Assembly (NCBI GenBank): GCA_002506825.1
Contig: DAYH01000016.1
Location: 1-10,977, forward strand
Direction: 5' to 3'
From: Euryarchaeota archaeon UBA103
Lineage (GTDB): Archaea > Thermoplasmatota > Poseidoniia > Poseidoniales > Thalassarchaeaceae
DNA length: 10,977 bases
The first letter of the stretch is position 1; the number at the start of each line of letters is the position of its first letter. The notes beneath the pieces are model-generated. The model was not told the DNA's origin, ran no database searches, and worked only from the letters and a program-made list of their open reading frames with translations. A program made the position numbers and the translations under genes. This document shows, piece by piece, positions 1 through 5,979 of this stretch.

Positions 1-315
1 CATCTACTTGTTGGCGACTCGGCCGGGATGGTTCTTCCCTCCAACGGAGCAGGGATTACAATAGCAATGGTCGGAGGCAGAATAGCCGGTCAGGCAATCG
101 TATCGCACTTGGATAATGGCACTTCCCTGCATCAATATGAGAAGGAGTGGAAGCGTCAAATGGGATCAGTGATGAGAAATTCCAAGATATCCTTCAAGAT
201 AGGTAGTTGGATAATGAGATTCCCAGACTGGGTACTCAATATTGCATTTAACCCGATAACCAAACCATTCGTTTGGAGATTCGTCACTTGTCGAAAGCCA
301 TTCATAATATTCTAA
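1..315 (+). CDS. Geranylgeranyl reductase family protein, C-terminal part (5' end outside window)
   Basis: The frame is open from base 1 and ends at TAA 313-315, leaving about 104 C-terminal residues. The first visible residues read HLLVGDSAGMVLPSNGAG, followed by an Ile/Ala/Met-rich helix and GGRIAGQ. This is the GD(A/S)AG...P..G.GI..A...G segment that contacts FAD in the geranylgeranyl reductase / digeranylgeranylglycerophospholipid reductase family. These flavoenzymes saturate the isoprenoid chains of archaeal membrane lipids, and relatives reduce the tails of quinones or chlorophyll. The N-terminal Rossmann domain and substrate cavity are not in the window, so the substrate cannot be assigned. 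The tail is rich in aromatic and basic residues. Its stop overlaps the stop of the convergent methyltransferase gene. Family assignment is good; the specific reaction is open. Confidence 0.82.
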   Translation, partial: HLLVGDSAGMVLPSNGAGITIAMVGGRIAGQAIVSHLDNGTSLHQYEKEWKRQMGSVMRNSKISFKIGSWIMRFPDWVLNIAFNPITKPFVWRFVTCRKPFIIF

Positions 316-1025
316 CTAGGTTTTTCACCCTGCCAGATAGTGGCCATTCCAGGGAAAATTACCTTAGCCTCAACCCGACTGAATCCTTGTTGCTGAATCA
401 TCTGAACGTAATCTCTAGTAGTTCCAAAACTCACATAAGTCTTCGTAAGCCATTTCCAAGGATGACTCTCGGATTTGTACAGCATCCTTGCGTATAGGCT
501 CACGTAAGTCCTCATCCAGAGCCATCCTAGGAATCCGTGCAATCGATTTATCTTAGCAGGATCTACTATGACAAATACTCCTCCAGGCTTGAGTACCCTT
601 AGTGCCTCGGATATCCCTGCTCTCTTATCGTACCAGTCCCTAAACGAGAACAAGGTACATACTGCATCAAATGACGAATCCTCAAATGGCAAACTCTCTG
701 CCTTGCCCTGAATAAAAGTAGCCGGCTCATCCCCTCTACCAGCACGTGCTTTGTTCACTCTTTCCTCTGCGACCCTGAGCATCTCCGGTATTGGATCAAG
801 GCATACCAAATCATACCCTAGAACGTCTTCGGCAAAGCTCCCAGGGCCACACCCTATCTCGAGTATTCTCCCCTCCTTGGGGAGCCTATCCCTGACCATC
901 TTCCTCCACTTTGAGACTTGGCCAAAAGTAGCTACCTTGTTCACTTTGTCATATACTGGGATGGTAGCTTCGAGGTTTCTCTGGAGCTCTTCCCAGTCTT
1001 CCTTGCCTATGGTCTCAGTATCCAC
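312..1025 (-). CDS. UbiE/MenG-like class I SAM-dependent methyltransferase
   Basis: This is a Rossmann-fold methyltransferase of 237 residues from the GTG at 1025. SAM-binding motif I is LEIGCGPGSF (about residues 55-64), an acidic residue D77 follows strand 2, and the post-motif is LKPGG (145-149). Several segments match the UbiE/MenG quinone C-methyltransferases: the N-terminal YDKVNKVATFG...WRK, then FSFRDWYDK before the LKPGG helix, and a C-terminal GF..V......G....W.GEKP. That family methylates the ring of demethylmenaquinone or related quinones; the exact substrate here is not proven. The frame extends upstream to a TTG at 1070. I chose GTG 1025 because GGAGGA lies just before it (1029-1034) and a TATA-like box sits about 25 bases upstream, inside the longer reading. 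The 3' end overlaps the reductase stop by 4 bases. A lipid or other small-molecule methyltransferase is the alternative. Confidence 0.85.
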   Translation of the reverse strand: MDTETIGKEDWEELQRNLEATIPVYDKVNKVATFGQVSKWRKMVRDRLPKEGRILEIGCGPGSFAEDVLGYDLVCLDPIPEMLRVAEERVNKARAGRGDEPATFIQGKAESLPFEDSSFDAVCTLFSFRDWYDKRAGISEALRVLKPGGVFVIVDPAKINRLHGFLGWLWMRTYVSLYARMLYKSESHPWKWLTKTYVSFGTTRDYVQMIQQQGFSRVEAKVIFPGMATIWQGEKPS

Positions 1026-1045
1026 GAGTCCTCCGTCTGTATGAC

Positions 1046-1053
1046 ATATATTT
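1046..1053 (-). promoter_or_regulatory. Putative TATA box of the methyltransferase gene
   Basis: Read on the - strand this is AAATATAT. Its centre lies about 25 bases upstream of GTG 1025, the usual archaeal distance from TATA box to transcription start. A transcript from here would start at or next to the GTG, so it would be leaderless or nearly so. The element is close to symmetric and could also act on + toward the ATP synthase operon, giving a start near 1075 and a leader of about 85 bases. It is inferred from spacing and composition only. Confidence 0.4.
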
Positions 1054-1116
1054 GGATAGTTCCCGCCCAAGACCTCTTATTCTCCATTGACAATATCTGG
1101 AACTCCCTAGGTTATC

Positions 1117-1126
1117 ATCATAAACT
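1117..1126 (+). promoter_or_regulatory. Weak candidate TATA element for the ATP synthase operon
   Basis: The A/T-rich stretch ATCATAAACT lies about 39 bases upstream of the first operon ATG at 1160. A start 25 bases downstream would give a leader of about 13 bases that still contains the AGGTGA ribosome binding site. The match to an archaeal TATA box is poor. The symmetric box at 1046-1053 is a competing candidate. Confidence 0.22.
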
Positions 1127-1159
1127 CGGCATAGGTCGCAAACACCGTAGGTGAATAAA

Positions 1160-1477
1160 ATGGGCCGAGAAACAGTCCTCAAGGCGATTAGGGATGCAGA
1201 GAATTCCGCAAGAGAAATCATATCCAACGCGGAGTCCGAGGCCTCCGATATCGTAACAAAGGCAAGACTATCAGCAACAGAGATAATCCAGTCAGGAAGA
1301 TCAAATTCTGAGTCCAGCAGCCAAGGTATGATTTCCGAGGCGAGGGGAGTTGCAGAAAAAGAAGCTAAGAAAGTCTCTAAGGATGGAGACTCATCAATAA
1401 ACTCCATTCACGAGGGAAGTGACGGGAATAGAGAAAACGCCGTTAAGATAGTCTTGGACGCGTTCAGAACAAATTAA
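1160..1477 (+). CDS. ahaH: A-type ATP synthase subunit H (peripheral stalk)
   Basis: This is a 105-residue, highly charged, Ala/Glu/Ser-rich protein starting MGRETVLKAIRDAENSAREI. It has a helical heptad-like pattern over about the first 75 residues, as expected of the archaeal H subunit (related to V-ATPase subunit G). H pairs with subunit E in a coiled coil that forms the outer stalk holding the A3B3 head static against subunit I. I chose ATG 1160 over the in-frame GTG at 1151 because that GTG lies inside the Shine-Dalgarno sequence AGGTGA (1149-1154), which is 5 bases before the ATG. It is the first gene of the operon, and the I subunit follows within 20 bases. The sequence alone is low in complexity; assignment rests largely on position, size and coiled-coil character. 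Confidence 0.85.
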   Translation: MGRETVLKAIRDAENSAREIISNAESEASDIVTKARLSATEIIQSGRSNSESSSQGMISEARGVAEKEAKKVSKDGDSSINSIHEGSDGNRENAVKIVLDAFRTN

Positions 1478-1496
1478 TCTCCGGAGAGTGCCCTTG

Positions 1497-3620
1497 ATGT
1501 CACAGGTTAATACCCAGCAAATGGGAAGGTTTGTTGCCGCAGGCACCAAAGACAATCTAAGTGACGCAATAGGGACTTTAGCCAAACTCAATGCACTTCA
1601 TATTCTAGACTACGATGGTAGTGAGGACGGCTTCTCTTTGGGTACGCCAGAACCAAGCTCTGAGGTAGTAGGCAGGGCATTGGTAAAGGCGAGATCAGCA
1701 GCTTCGATAATCGATCTTAATGGTCCCGAGAGTGCGGTCCCATCCGCACCAGTAAGAGACAGCTTGTCTGCAGAGCTTCCCAATATGATCGAGGAGTTAC
1801 TACAGGCCCAATCTAGAATCGACGAACTGGATAATGAAATCTCATCAATGGACGAAGAGCAAGGGTCTCTTGAGATGGTAGCATCATTAGGATTAGACAT
1901 TGAGCTTCTCAGTGGCTATGATTCTCTGTCCTCCTTCGTTGGAACAGTGACTGACTCATCGCAATTATCCAATCTTGGGGGTTCCTCAATGATATTCAAT
2001 TCTAGAGAAGGTAAGCACAACCTAGTAGCTGTCTTCACAGAGAATGACAATTCCCCCGCAGTTTCCAAAGCATTGGAATCAGCCGGCTTTGAATCCATAT
2101 CTATCCCCTCGGGAGAAGGGTCACCTTCAGAGCGCCTCTCAGAAGCTACGAAGTTGAAGAATGACCTGATCGAAGAGAGGGCAGGACTATCAGACTTAGT
2201 CCAAGATTGGGTCAGAGATAACGGGAAAGCACTCGCATGTGGCCTAGAAGTTCTCGAGAGGGATCATGACGTACTAACGGCCCCTACCCGGATAGCGGTC
2301 TCTGACCATGCCTTCGTCATCGATGGTTGGCTGGTAATGAGCAGGGCAGAGGAAGTAATGGAGGCACTCGATCCATTCTGCCTATACACGGAAGCCAATC
2401 AATTCGAGCTCGTGGCTGGAGGCGGAGGGCACGGCCACTCCGATCATCACCACCATCAGAAAATGCCCCCAATAGCTTACCAGGAAAGAAGCACCAGCAA
2501 ACCAATGGAGCTACTCACAGATGCTGTCGGCAGGCCAGCATACGGCAGAATCGATCCGACTATATTCATGATGGTCACATATCCGCTGTTCTTTGGAATG
2601 ATGCTAGGGGATATGGCCTATGGCCTAATTACTATGGGCGTTGGATGGATGGTAATCAAGAACTCCGGTACTAATGAAATGTTGAGGCTTGGTGGCAAAT
2701 TCCTCACTTACATAGGGTTCGGAACACTGGTCTTCGGCTATATCTATGCAGAGTTCGCCGGTTGGGAAATACTCCCTCATCACGGTCATAACCCAGCTGA
2801 GAATCTAGCATTCCTGTATCCATTTGAGCTTGACCACGGGCACGCATGGGCGGCACACCTCCCATTCGGAATTGAGTTGGCTTTCCCATTCCACAGGGTA
2901 ACTCCAACGTCAGACTACGGTAACCTAGAACATCTAATCGTCCTGACGATATATCTGGGATTCATCCATATCCTCATGGGATTGGCTATAGGATTCAGGG
3001 ATATTCTGCTACATGGAAATGGCCATGGGGGAATTGGACTAGTATGCGCATTCTTTGAGAAAGGGGTCTGGATGATACTATTAGTAGGAGGATGGATATT
3101 TGCCTACGGATTCCTAGGTCAACCTGATCTAAAGGGCTACCTCACTGTATCCGAAGCTGAGGCACTAATGATTCCCGGCGCCATCACGGTCTTGGCCTCA
3201 ACAGTAATGCTGATGTGGACTCTGTACAAGTATCATGGCGTCCCATTCCCAATAAATGTGGGTCTCGCACCCATCGAAGCAGTGGGCATGATGCCCACGG
3301 TGATTTCATACGTCAGGCTATTCGCAGTTGGAATTGTGGGAGTCAAGATCGCCGAGACAGGGAATGAGAAACTTTTCGAGCCTCTAGCACATATTCTGGA
3401 GGACATAGCCCATGCCACTGCAATGGATTTTGTCTCCATCCCATTGCTTCTATTCGGTTGGTTAGCCGTTCAAGCATTCGCTTGGGGCCTAGGTGTTTTC
3501 AGTCCAAATATTCACGCTGCCAGACTGCACTTTGTCGAGTGGATGAGGCAATATTACGATTCAAGCGGCGAGGAGTTCAGACCATTCGGCCTGAAGTCCA
3601 AATACGTGGAGGTAGAATAA
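1497..3620 (+). CDS. atpI: A-type ATP synthase subunit I (membrane stator, a-subunit)
   Basis: This 707-residue protein carries the two ion half-channels and anchors the peripheral stalks. Residues 1 to about 350 form the soluble arm, including a coiled-coil stretch near 95-125 and another near 208-240. From about 354 there are seven to eight membrane segments (roughly 354-382, 402-423, 480-500, 514-540, 556-577, 597-617, 644-668). The conserved stator arginine is R607 in ISYVRLFAVG. A second conserved arginine lies in AARLHF (R676). The length is slightly above the common 620-680 residues, partly through a His-rich linker (H312, H314, H317-H320) and a long external loop (about 424-470) with many histidines. 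ATG 1497 was chosen; GTG 1488 and TTG 1494 are in frame just upstream, and GGAG at 1483-1486 serves as a somewhat distant ribosome binding site. The proteolipid gene follows after 48 bases. Confidence 0.95.
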   Translation: MSQVNTQQMGRFVAAGTKDNLSDAIGTLAKLNALHILDYDGSEDGFSLGTPEPSSEVVGRALVKARSAASIIDLNGPESAVPSAPVRDSLSAELPNMIEELLQAQSRIDELDNEISSMDEEQGSLEMVASLGLDIELLSGYDSLSSFVGTVTDSSQLSNLGGSSMIFNSREGKHNLVAVFTENDNSPAVSKALESAGFESISIPSGEGSPSERLSEATKLKNDLIEERAGLSDLVQDWVRDNGKALACGLEVLERDHDVLTAPTRIAVSDHAFVIDGWLVMSRAEEVMEALDPFCLYTEANQFELVAGGGGHGHSDHHHHQKMPPIAYQERSTSKPMELLTDAVGRPAYGRIDPTIFMMVTYPLFFGMMLGDMAYGLITMGVGWMVIKNSGTNEMLRLGGKFLTYIGFGTLVFGYIYAEFAGWEILPHHGHNPAENLAFLYPFELDHGHAWAAHLPFGIELAFPFHRVTPTSDYGNLEHLIVLTIYLGFIHILMGLAIGFRDILLHGNGHGGIGLVCAFFEKGVWMILLVGGWIFAYGFLGQPDLKGYLTVSEAEALMIPGAITVLASTVMLMWTLYKYHGVPFPINVGLAPIEAVGMMPTVISYVRLFAVGIVGVKIAETGNEKLFEPLAHILEDIAHATAMDFVSIPLLLFGWLAVQAFAWGLGVFSPNIHAARLHFVEWMRQYYDSSGEEFRPFGLKSKYVEVE
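2430..2456 (+). other. Histidine-rich linker inside subunit I
   Basis: These codons encode HGHSDHHHH (residues 312-320 of subunit I) directly after a run of four glycines. The segment lies between the soluble N-terminal arm and the first membrane helix. It could bind a transition metal or act as a pH-sensitive linker; neither is shown by the sequence. Confidence 0.8.
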
Positions 3621-3631
3621 ATCAGATCAGA

Positions 3632-3651
3632 TTCCAAGCATTAGCTTGAAA
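3632..3651 (+). other. Small inverted repeat before the proteolipid gene
   Basis: CAAGC (3635-3639) and GCTTG (3644-3648) pair around an ATTA loop. Two more A-T pairs lie beyond one mismatch. In RNA this is a short hairpin that ends just upstream of the AAGGAGG site. It could mark an mRNA processing or stability site between subunits I and K, but it is small enough to be chance. Confidence 0.3.
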
Positions 3652-3653
3652 AC

Positions 3654-3660
3654 AAGGAGG
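3654..3660 (+). promoter_or_regulatory. Strong Shine-Dalgarno site of the c-subunit gene
   Basis: AAGGAGG lies 8 bases before ATG 3669, separated by an A-rich spacer. It is the longest match in the operon to the GGAGG core of the anti-Shine-Dalgarno; the other genes use GAGGTGA-like sites set 4 to 7 bases from the start. The c subunit is needed in many copies per enzyme, so stronger initiation here makes functional sense. Confidence 0.7.
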
Positions 3661-3668
3661 AAAAAAAT

Positions 3669-3983
3669 ATGAACAGAAGAAACATGATGAAAGGAATGAG
3701 CACTCTTATGGTGCTGACCTCGTTTGCAATGATTGCATCAGTGGTCGCAGCTCAAGAGGGAGATGTAGAGACGGCAGCCGCACATTGGGATGCGCAGAAG
3801 CTAGGTGCTGGATTGGCACTTGGGCTATGTGGTATCGGAACTGGTATGAGCCAGGGTCCAATTGGTGCCGCCGCTGTAGGAATGATATCAGAAGACTCAA
3901 GCAAGTTCGTTAGCGGACTAATCTTCACCGCTCTACCAGAGACAATCGTACTTTTCGGTTTCCTAGCACTGTTCCTGCTCTAA
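3669..3983 (+). CDS. atpK: A-type ATP synthase subunit K (proteolipid, c-subunit of the rotor ring)
   Basis: This 104-residue hydrophobic protein forms the ion-driven c-ring. Residues 1-28 look like a signal peptide: basic MNRRNMMKG, a hydrophobic core, then VAA followed by QEGD, a plausible cleavage site after A28. The mature part would be about 76 residues, the normal size of a two-helix c subunit. Helix 1 is about 44-73 (Gly/Ala-rich, GTGMSQGPIGAAAVG) and helix 2 about 78-104 (LPETIVLFGFLALFLL). E91 in helix 2 is the ion-carrying carboxylate. Q62 in helix 1 and T92 beside E91 resemble the polar residues that help coordinate Na+ in some c-rings, but H+ use cannot be excluded. Start ATG 3669 is fixed by the AAGGAGG site. 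The neighbouring genes encode its stator partner I and stalk subunit E. Confidence 0.95.
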   Translation: MNRRNMMKGMSTLMVLTSFAMIASVVAAQEGDVETAAAHWDAQKLGAGLALGLCGIGTGMSQGPIGAAAVGMISEDSSKFVSGLIFTALPETIVLFGFLALFLL

Positions 3984-4022
3984 GCGGGACTGGAATCGAG
4001 AATTCTATAATGAGGTAAGAAA

Positions 4023-4580
4023 ATGTCACTAGATGCCCTATCCAAGGAAATCAGCTTGCAAGCTGAAGCAGAGGCGAAGGAGATCATCGATAACGCCAAA
4101 GCCGAAGCTAAGCGGATCCAAGACGAAGCTAAGAGCCAAGCCGCCACTGCGGCGGCAGACGTAGAGGCTCGAGCGTCCAAGGACAGTAAGCAGATTTCTA
4201 TCGAAGTGGTCGCCGCAGCTAGGCAGGCCAACCAAAAGAGAGCTCTTGTCGCTCGTAGAGAAGAGTTAGACCTGACCTGGGAGTCCGTAAAGGAGAGAGT
4301 TTCTTCTCCTGACTTGGAAGGCAGGGATCAGATTCTCAAATCTCTGGTCAAGGAGGCAAGCTCCTCTGGCCCAGACATGATAATGAGACCTGTCAATATT
4401 GACAGAAAGGCTCTATCGTCATCTGCTTTCTCCTTAGGGGAAGACATAGGCGGACTCGGAGGTTTCGTACTCGAGTCCAAGGACGGTTCAGTTGTACTAG
4501 ACTATAGATTTGACAGTCTCTTGGATAATGCCTGGAAGGCTAATCTCGGACCAGTCAATAAAGCACTATTCGGAGAGTGA
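4023..4580 (+). CDS. atpE: A-type ATP synthase subunit E (peripheral stalk)
   Basis: This 185-residue protein has the expected two-part layout. Residues 1 to about 85 form an Ala/Glu/Lys-rich coiled coil (EAEAKEIIDNAKAEAKRIQDEAK) that pairs with subunit H. The C-terminal globular part (about 95-185) contains GGFVLESKDGSVVLDYRFDSLL, similar to the GG(F/V)....DG...V..TF...L signature of NtpE/Vma4. It binds the top of the A3B3 head and completes the stator. GAGGT at 4012-4016 precedes ATG 4023. Length is close to the family norm of about 185-205. The in-frame GTG of the next gene overlaps its stop, but that gene probably starts 15 bases later. Confidence 0.93.
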   Translation: MSLDALSKEISLQAEAEAKEIIDNAKAEAKRIQDEAKSQAATAAADVEARASKDSKQISIEVVAAARQANQKRALVARREELDLTWESVKERVSSPDLEGRDQILKSLVKEASSSGPDMIMRPVNIDRKALSSSAFSLGEDIGGLGGFVLESKDGSVVLDYRFDSLLDNAWKANLGPVNKALFGE

Positions 4581-4591
4581 GGGGTGAAGGC

Positions 4592-5644
4592 ATGACTAGT
4601 GTGAGTTACGGGCGTTCCAACGTATACAACGCCTCAGCGAGAGCAAAGGCAAGAAAAGCCTCGTTGATAGACTCCACTAGGATGCGTCAATTACTCCAAC
4701 AGGGACCAGACTCTATCGGTGCCAGTATAGGGGAACTGGGATACAGGGCCGAAATGGATCTTTACGCCTCAAGGATGTCAGGCGCGGATGCAGTAGAAGC
4801 CGCGCTGTTCCATAACATGGACAACGATGTACACCAAGTCTTGAGCTTCTGTCATGGGCACCTCAGATCATTGGTAGCCATTTACGTCGAAAGATTCGAC
4901 TATGAGAAAGCGAAGACCGTCCTCAGGGCGATAAATGGTGGTGCTTCCGATGAAATCATCGAGAGTCAGATTCTGCCTTCTGAGAATTCTAGGAACTCTT
5001 CTTGGCTAGCTATTGTAAAGTCTACCGAGGGCTTACAGGAGGCTGTCGACTCGATGTCCGGTACTCCTTGGGGGAGGACACTGTCCAAGCTAGAAGGCGA
5101 ATTAACTCTCGAGGAGATGGAAAACGCTCTGGACATGCAGTACTTTTCTGATGCAATAAAAGCAGTGAAGTCCGGCAAAGGCCAGCCCCAGTTACTTAGA
5201 TACCTCAGGATGGAAATAGACCACAGAAACATCATCAACCAGCTTAGGGCCATTAGACTAGATACTTCCCCGGAAAAACGCTCCTCCATAGTTATTCCAG
5301 GCGGAAGAATAGACTCATCTGTGATGAAGCAGGCCAGCCAAGTCGGAAATGACTCCGAGTTGTTAGAAGTTCTTCGAAGAAGCAACTCATTCAATGACTC
5401 AGGATTTGATGAGGCACTCAGCAAATCAGAAGAATTGGGTACGCTAGATCCTTTCGCAGAACTATTGTCCCATCAGAGGCACGCTCTTCTGAAGAAATTC
5501 TCTCATCTGAGCCCGATATCTCCATTCCCAATCATACACTACATCGAATGCAAGGCACTCGAGGTCCGAAACCTCCGTCTTCTTGTTCGCGGCAAGGCCG
5601 TCGGACTACCTGACGATGTAATAGAAGCCCATATGGATTATTAG
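4592..5644 (+). CDS. atpC: A-type ATP synthase subunit C (central stalk-to-ring connector, d-subunit)
   Basis: This is a 350-residue helical protein of the V-ATPase d / archaeal C family. It caps the c-ring on the cytoplasmic side and seats the D/F shaft. Diagnostic segments are the N-terminal YGRSNVYNASARAKARKASL, the central YLRMEIDHRNIINQLRAIRL, and the C-terminal YIECKALEVRNLRLLVRG followed by KAVGLPDDVI, which closely matches the family signature E..N.R.I..GK..GL....I. The length is typical (about 340-390). I chose ATG 4592, preceded by GGGGTGA (4581-4587). An in-frame GTG at 4577 would overlap the E stop in a GTGA arrangement but has no well-placed ribosome binding site. The TAG stop is immediately followed by the GAGGTGA site of subunit F. 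Confidence 0.94.
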   Translation: MTSVSYGRSNVYNASARAKARKASLIDSTRMRQLLQQGPDSIGASIGELGYRAEMDLYASRMSGADAVEAALFHNMDNDVHQVLSFCHGHLRSLVAIYVERFDYEKAKTVLRAINGGASDEIIESQILPSENSRNSSWLAIVKSTEGLQEAVDSMSGTPWGRTLSKLEGELTLEEMENALDMQYFSDAIKAVKSGKGQPQLLRYLRMEIDHRNIINQLRAIRLDTSPEKRSSIVIPGGRIDSSVMKQASQVGNDSELLEVLRRSNSFNDSGFDEALSKSEELGTLDPFAELLSHQRHALLKKFSHLSPISPFPIIHYIECKALEVRNLRLLVRGKAVGLPDDVIEAHMDY

Positions 5645-5654
5645 AGGTGAATAA

Positions 5655-5954
5655 ATGGAAATTGCAGTAGTAGGGCCCCTAGAATTCACACTCGGTTTCC
5701 AGCTAGCAGGGGTTAAGAATCTACATAATCCATCCAACGACGAAGAGCTTTCCGAGCTTCTTAAGTCATTACTAACCCAAGATGAGATCGGGGTCGTAGT
5801 AGTGGATAACAAAGATCTCAACAAACTTTCCGATAGGCTCCGCTTGCAGCTAACGGAAAGCGTCACTCCAACAGTTTTGGGGATAGGGACCGAAGAAGAC
5901 AATACTCTTCGAGAGTCCATCAAGTCTGCTCTAGGTGTGGACCTTTGGAAGTAA
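5655..5954 (+). CDS. atpF: A-type ATP synthase subunit F (central shaft)
   Basis: This is a 99-residue alpha/beta protein starting MEIAVVGPLEFTLGFQLAGV. This matches the (I/V)GD.D...GF.LAG start of archaeal F subunits, with the usual aspartate pair partly replaced by PLE. The middle has DEIGVVVVDNKDLNKLSD, the family's strand-helix unit, and the C-terminal part is a helix that contacts D. F binds subunit D and with it forms the rotating shaft. The ribosome binding site GAGGTGA (5644-5650) overlaps the last base of the preceding stop codon, so translation of C and F is probably coupled. Length matches the family. Confidence 0.93.
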   Translation: MEIAVVGPLEFTLGFQLAGVKNLHNPSNDEELSELLKSLLTQDEIGVVVVDNKDLNKLSDRLRLQLTESVTPTVLGIGTEEDNTLRESIKSALGVDLWK

Positions 5955-5979
5955 GCAATTAAACAGGAAGTGAAAATAA

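Noticed and set aside
1015..1407. A 130-residue open frame on the - strand over subunit H and the divergent promoter region
   Set aside because: It is the antisense of the repetitive helical H gene; its composition (Ser, Leu, Ala) mirrors that gene and it would occupy the shared promoter region.
3999..4006. Perfect 8-base palindrome AGAATTCT between subunits K and E, followed by TATAAT
   Set aside because: It is too short to claim an operator or internal promoter, and TATAAT is a bacterial-type motif with no meaning at this position in an archaeon.
4577..4591. GTG start for subunit C overlapping the E stop
   Set aside because: The overlap is attractive for translational coupling, but the ribosome binding site GGGGTGA lies between this GTG and ATG 4592 and serves the ATG.
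4966..5424. A 152-residue open frame on the - strand inside subunit C
   Set aside because: It is antisense to a confidently identified gene, and the Ser-rich translation has no family features.
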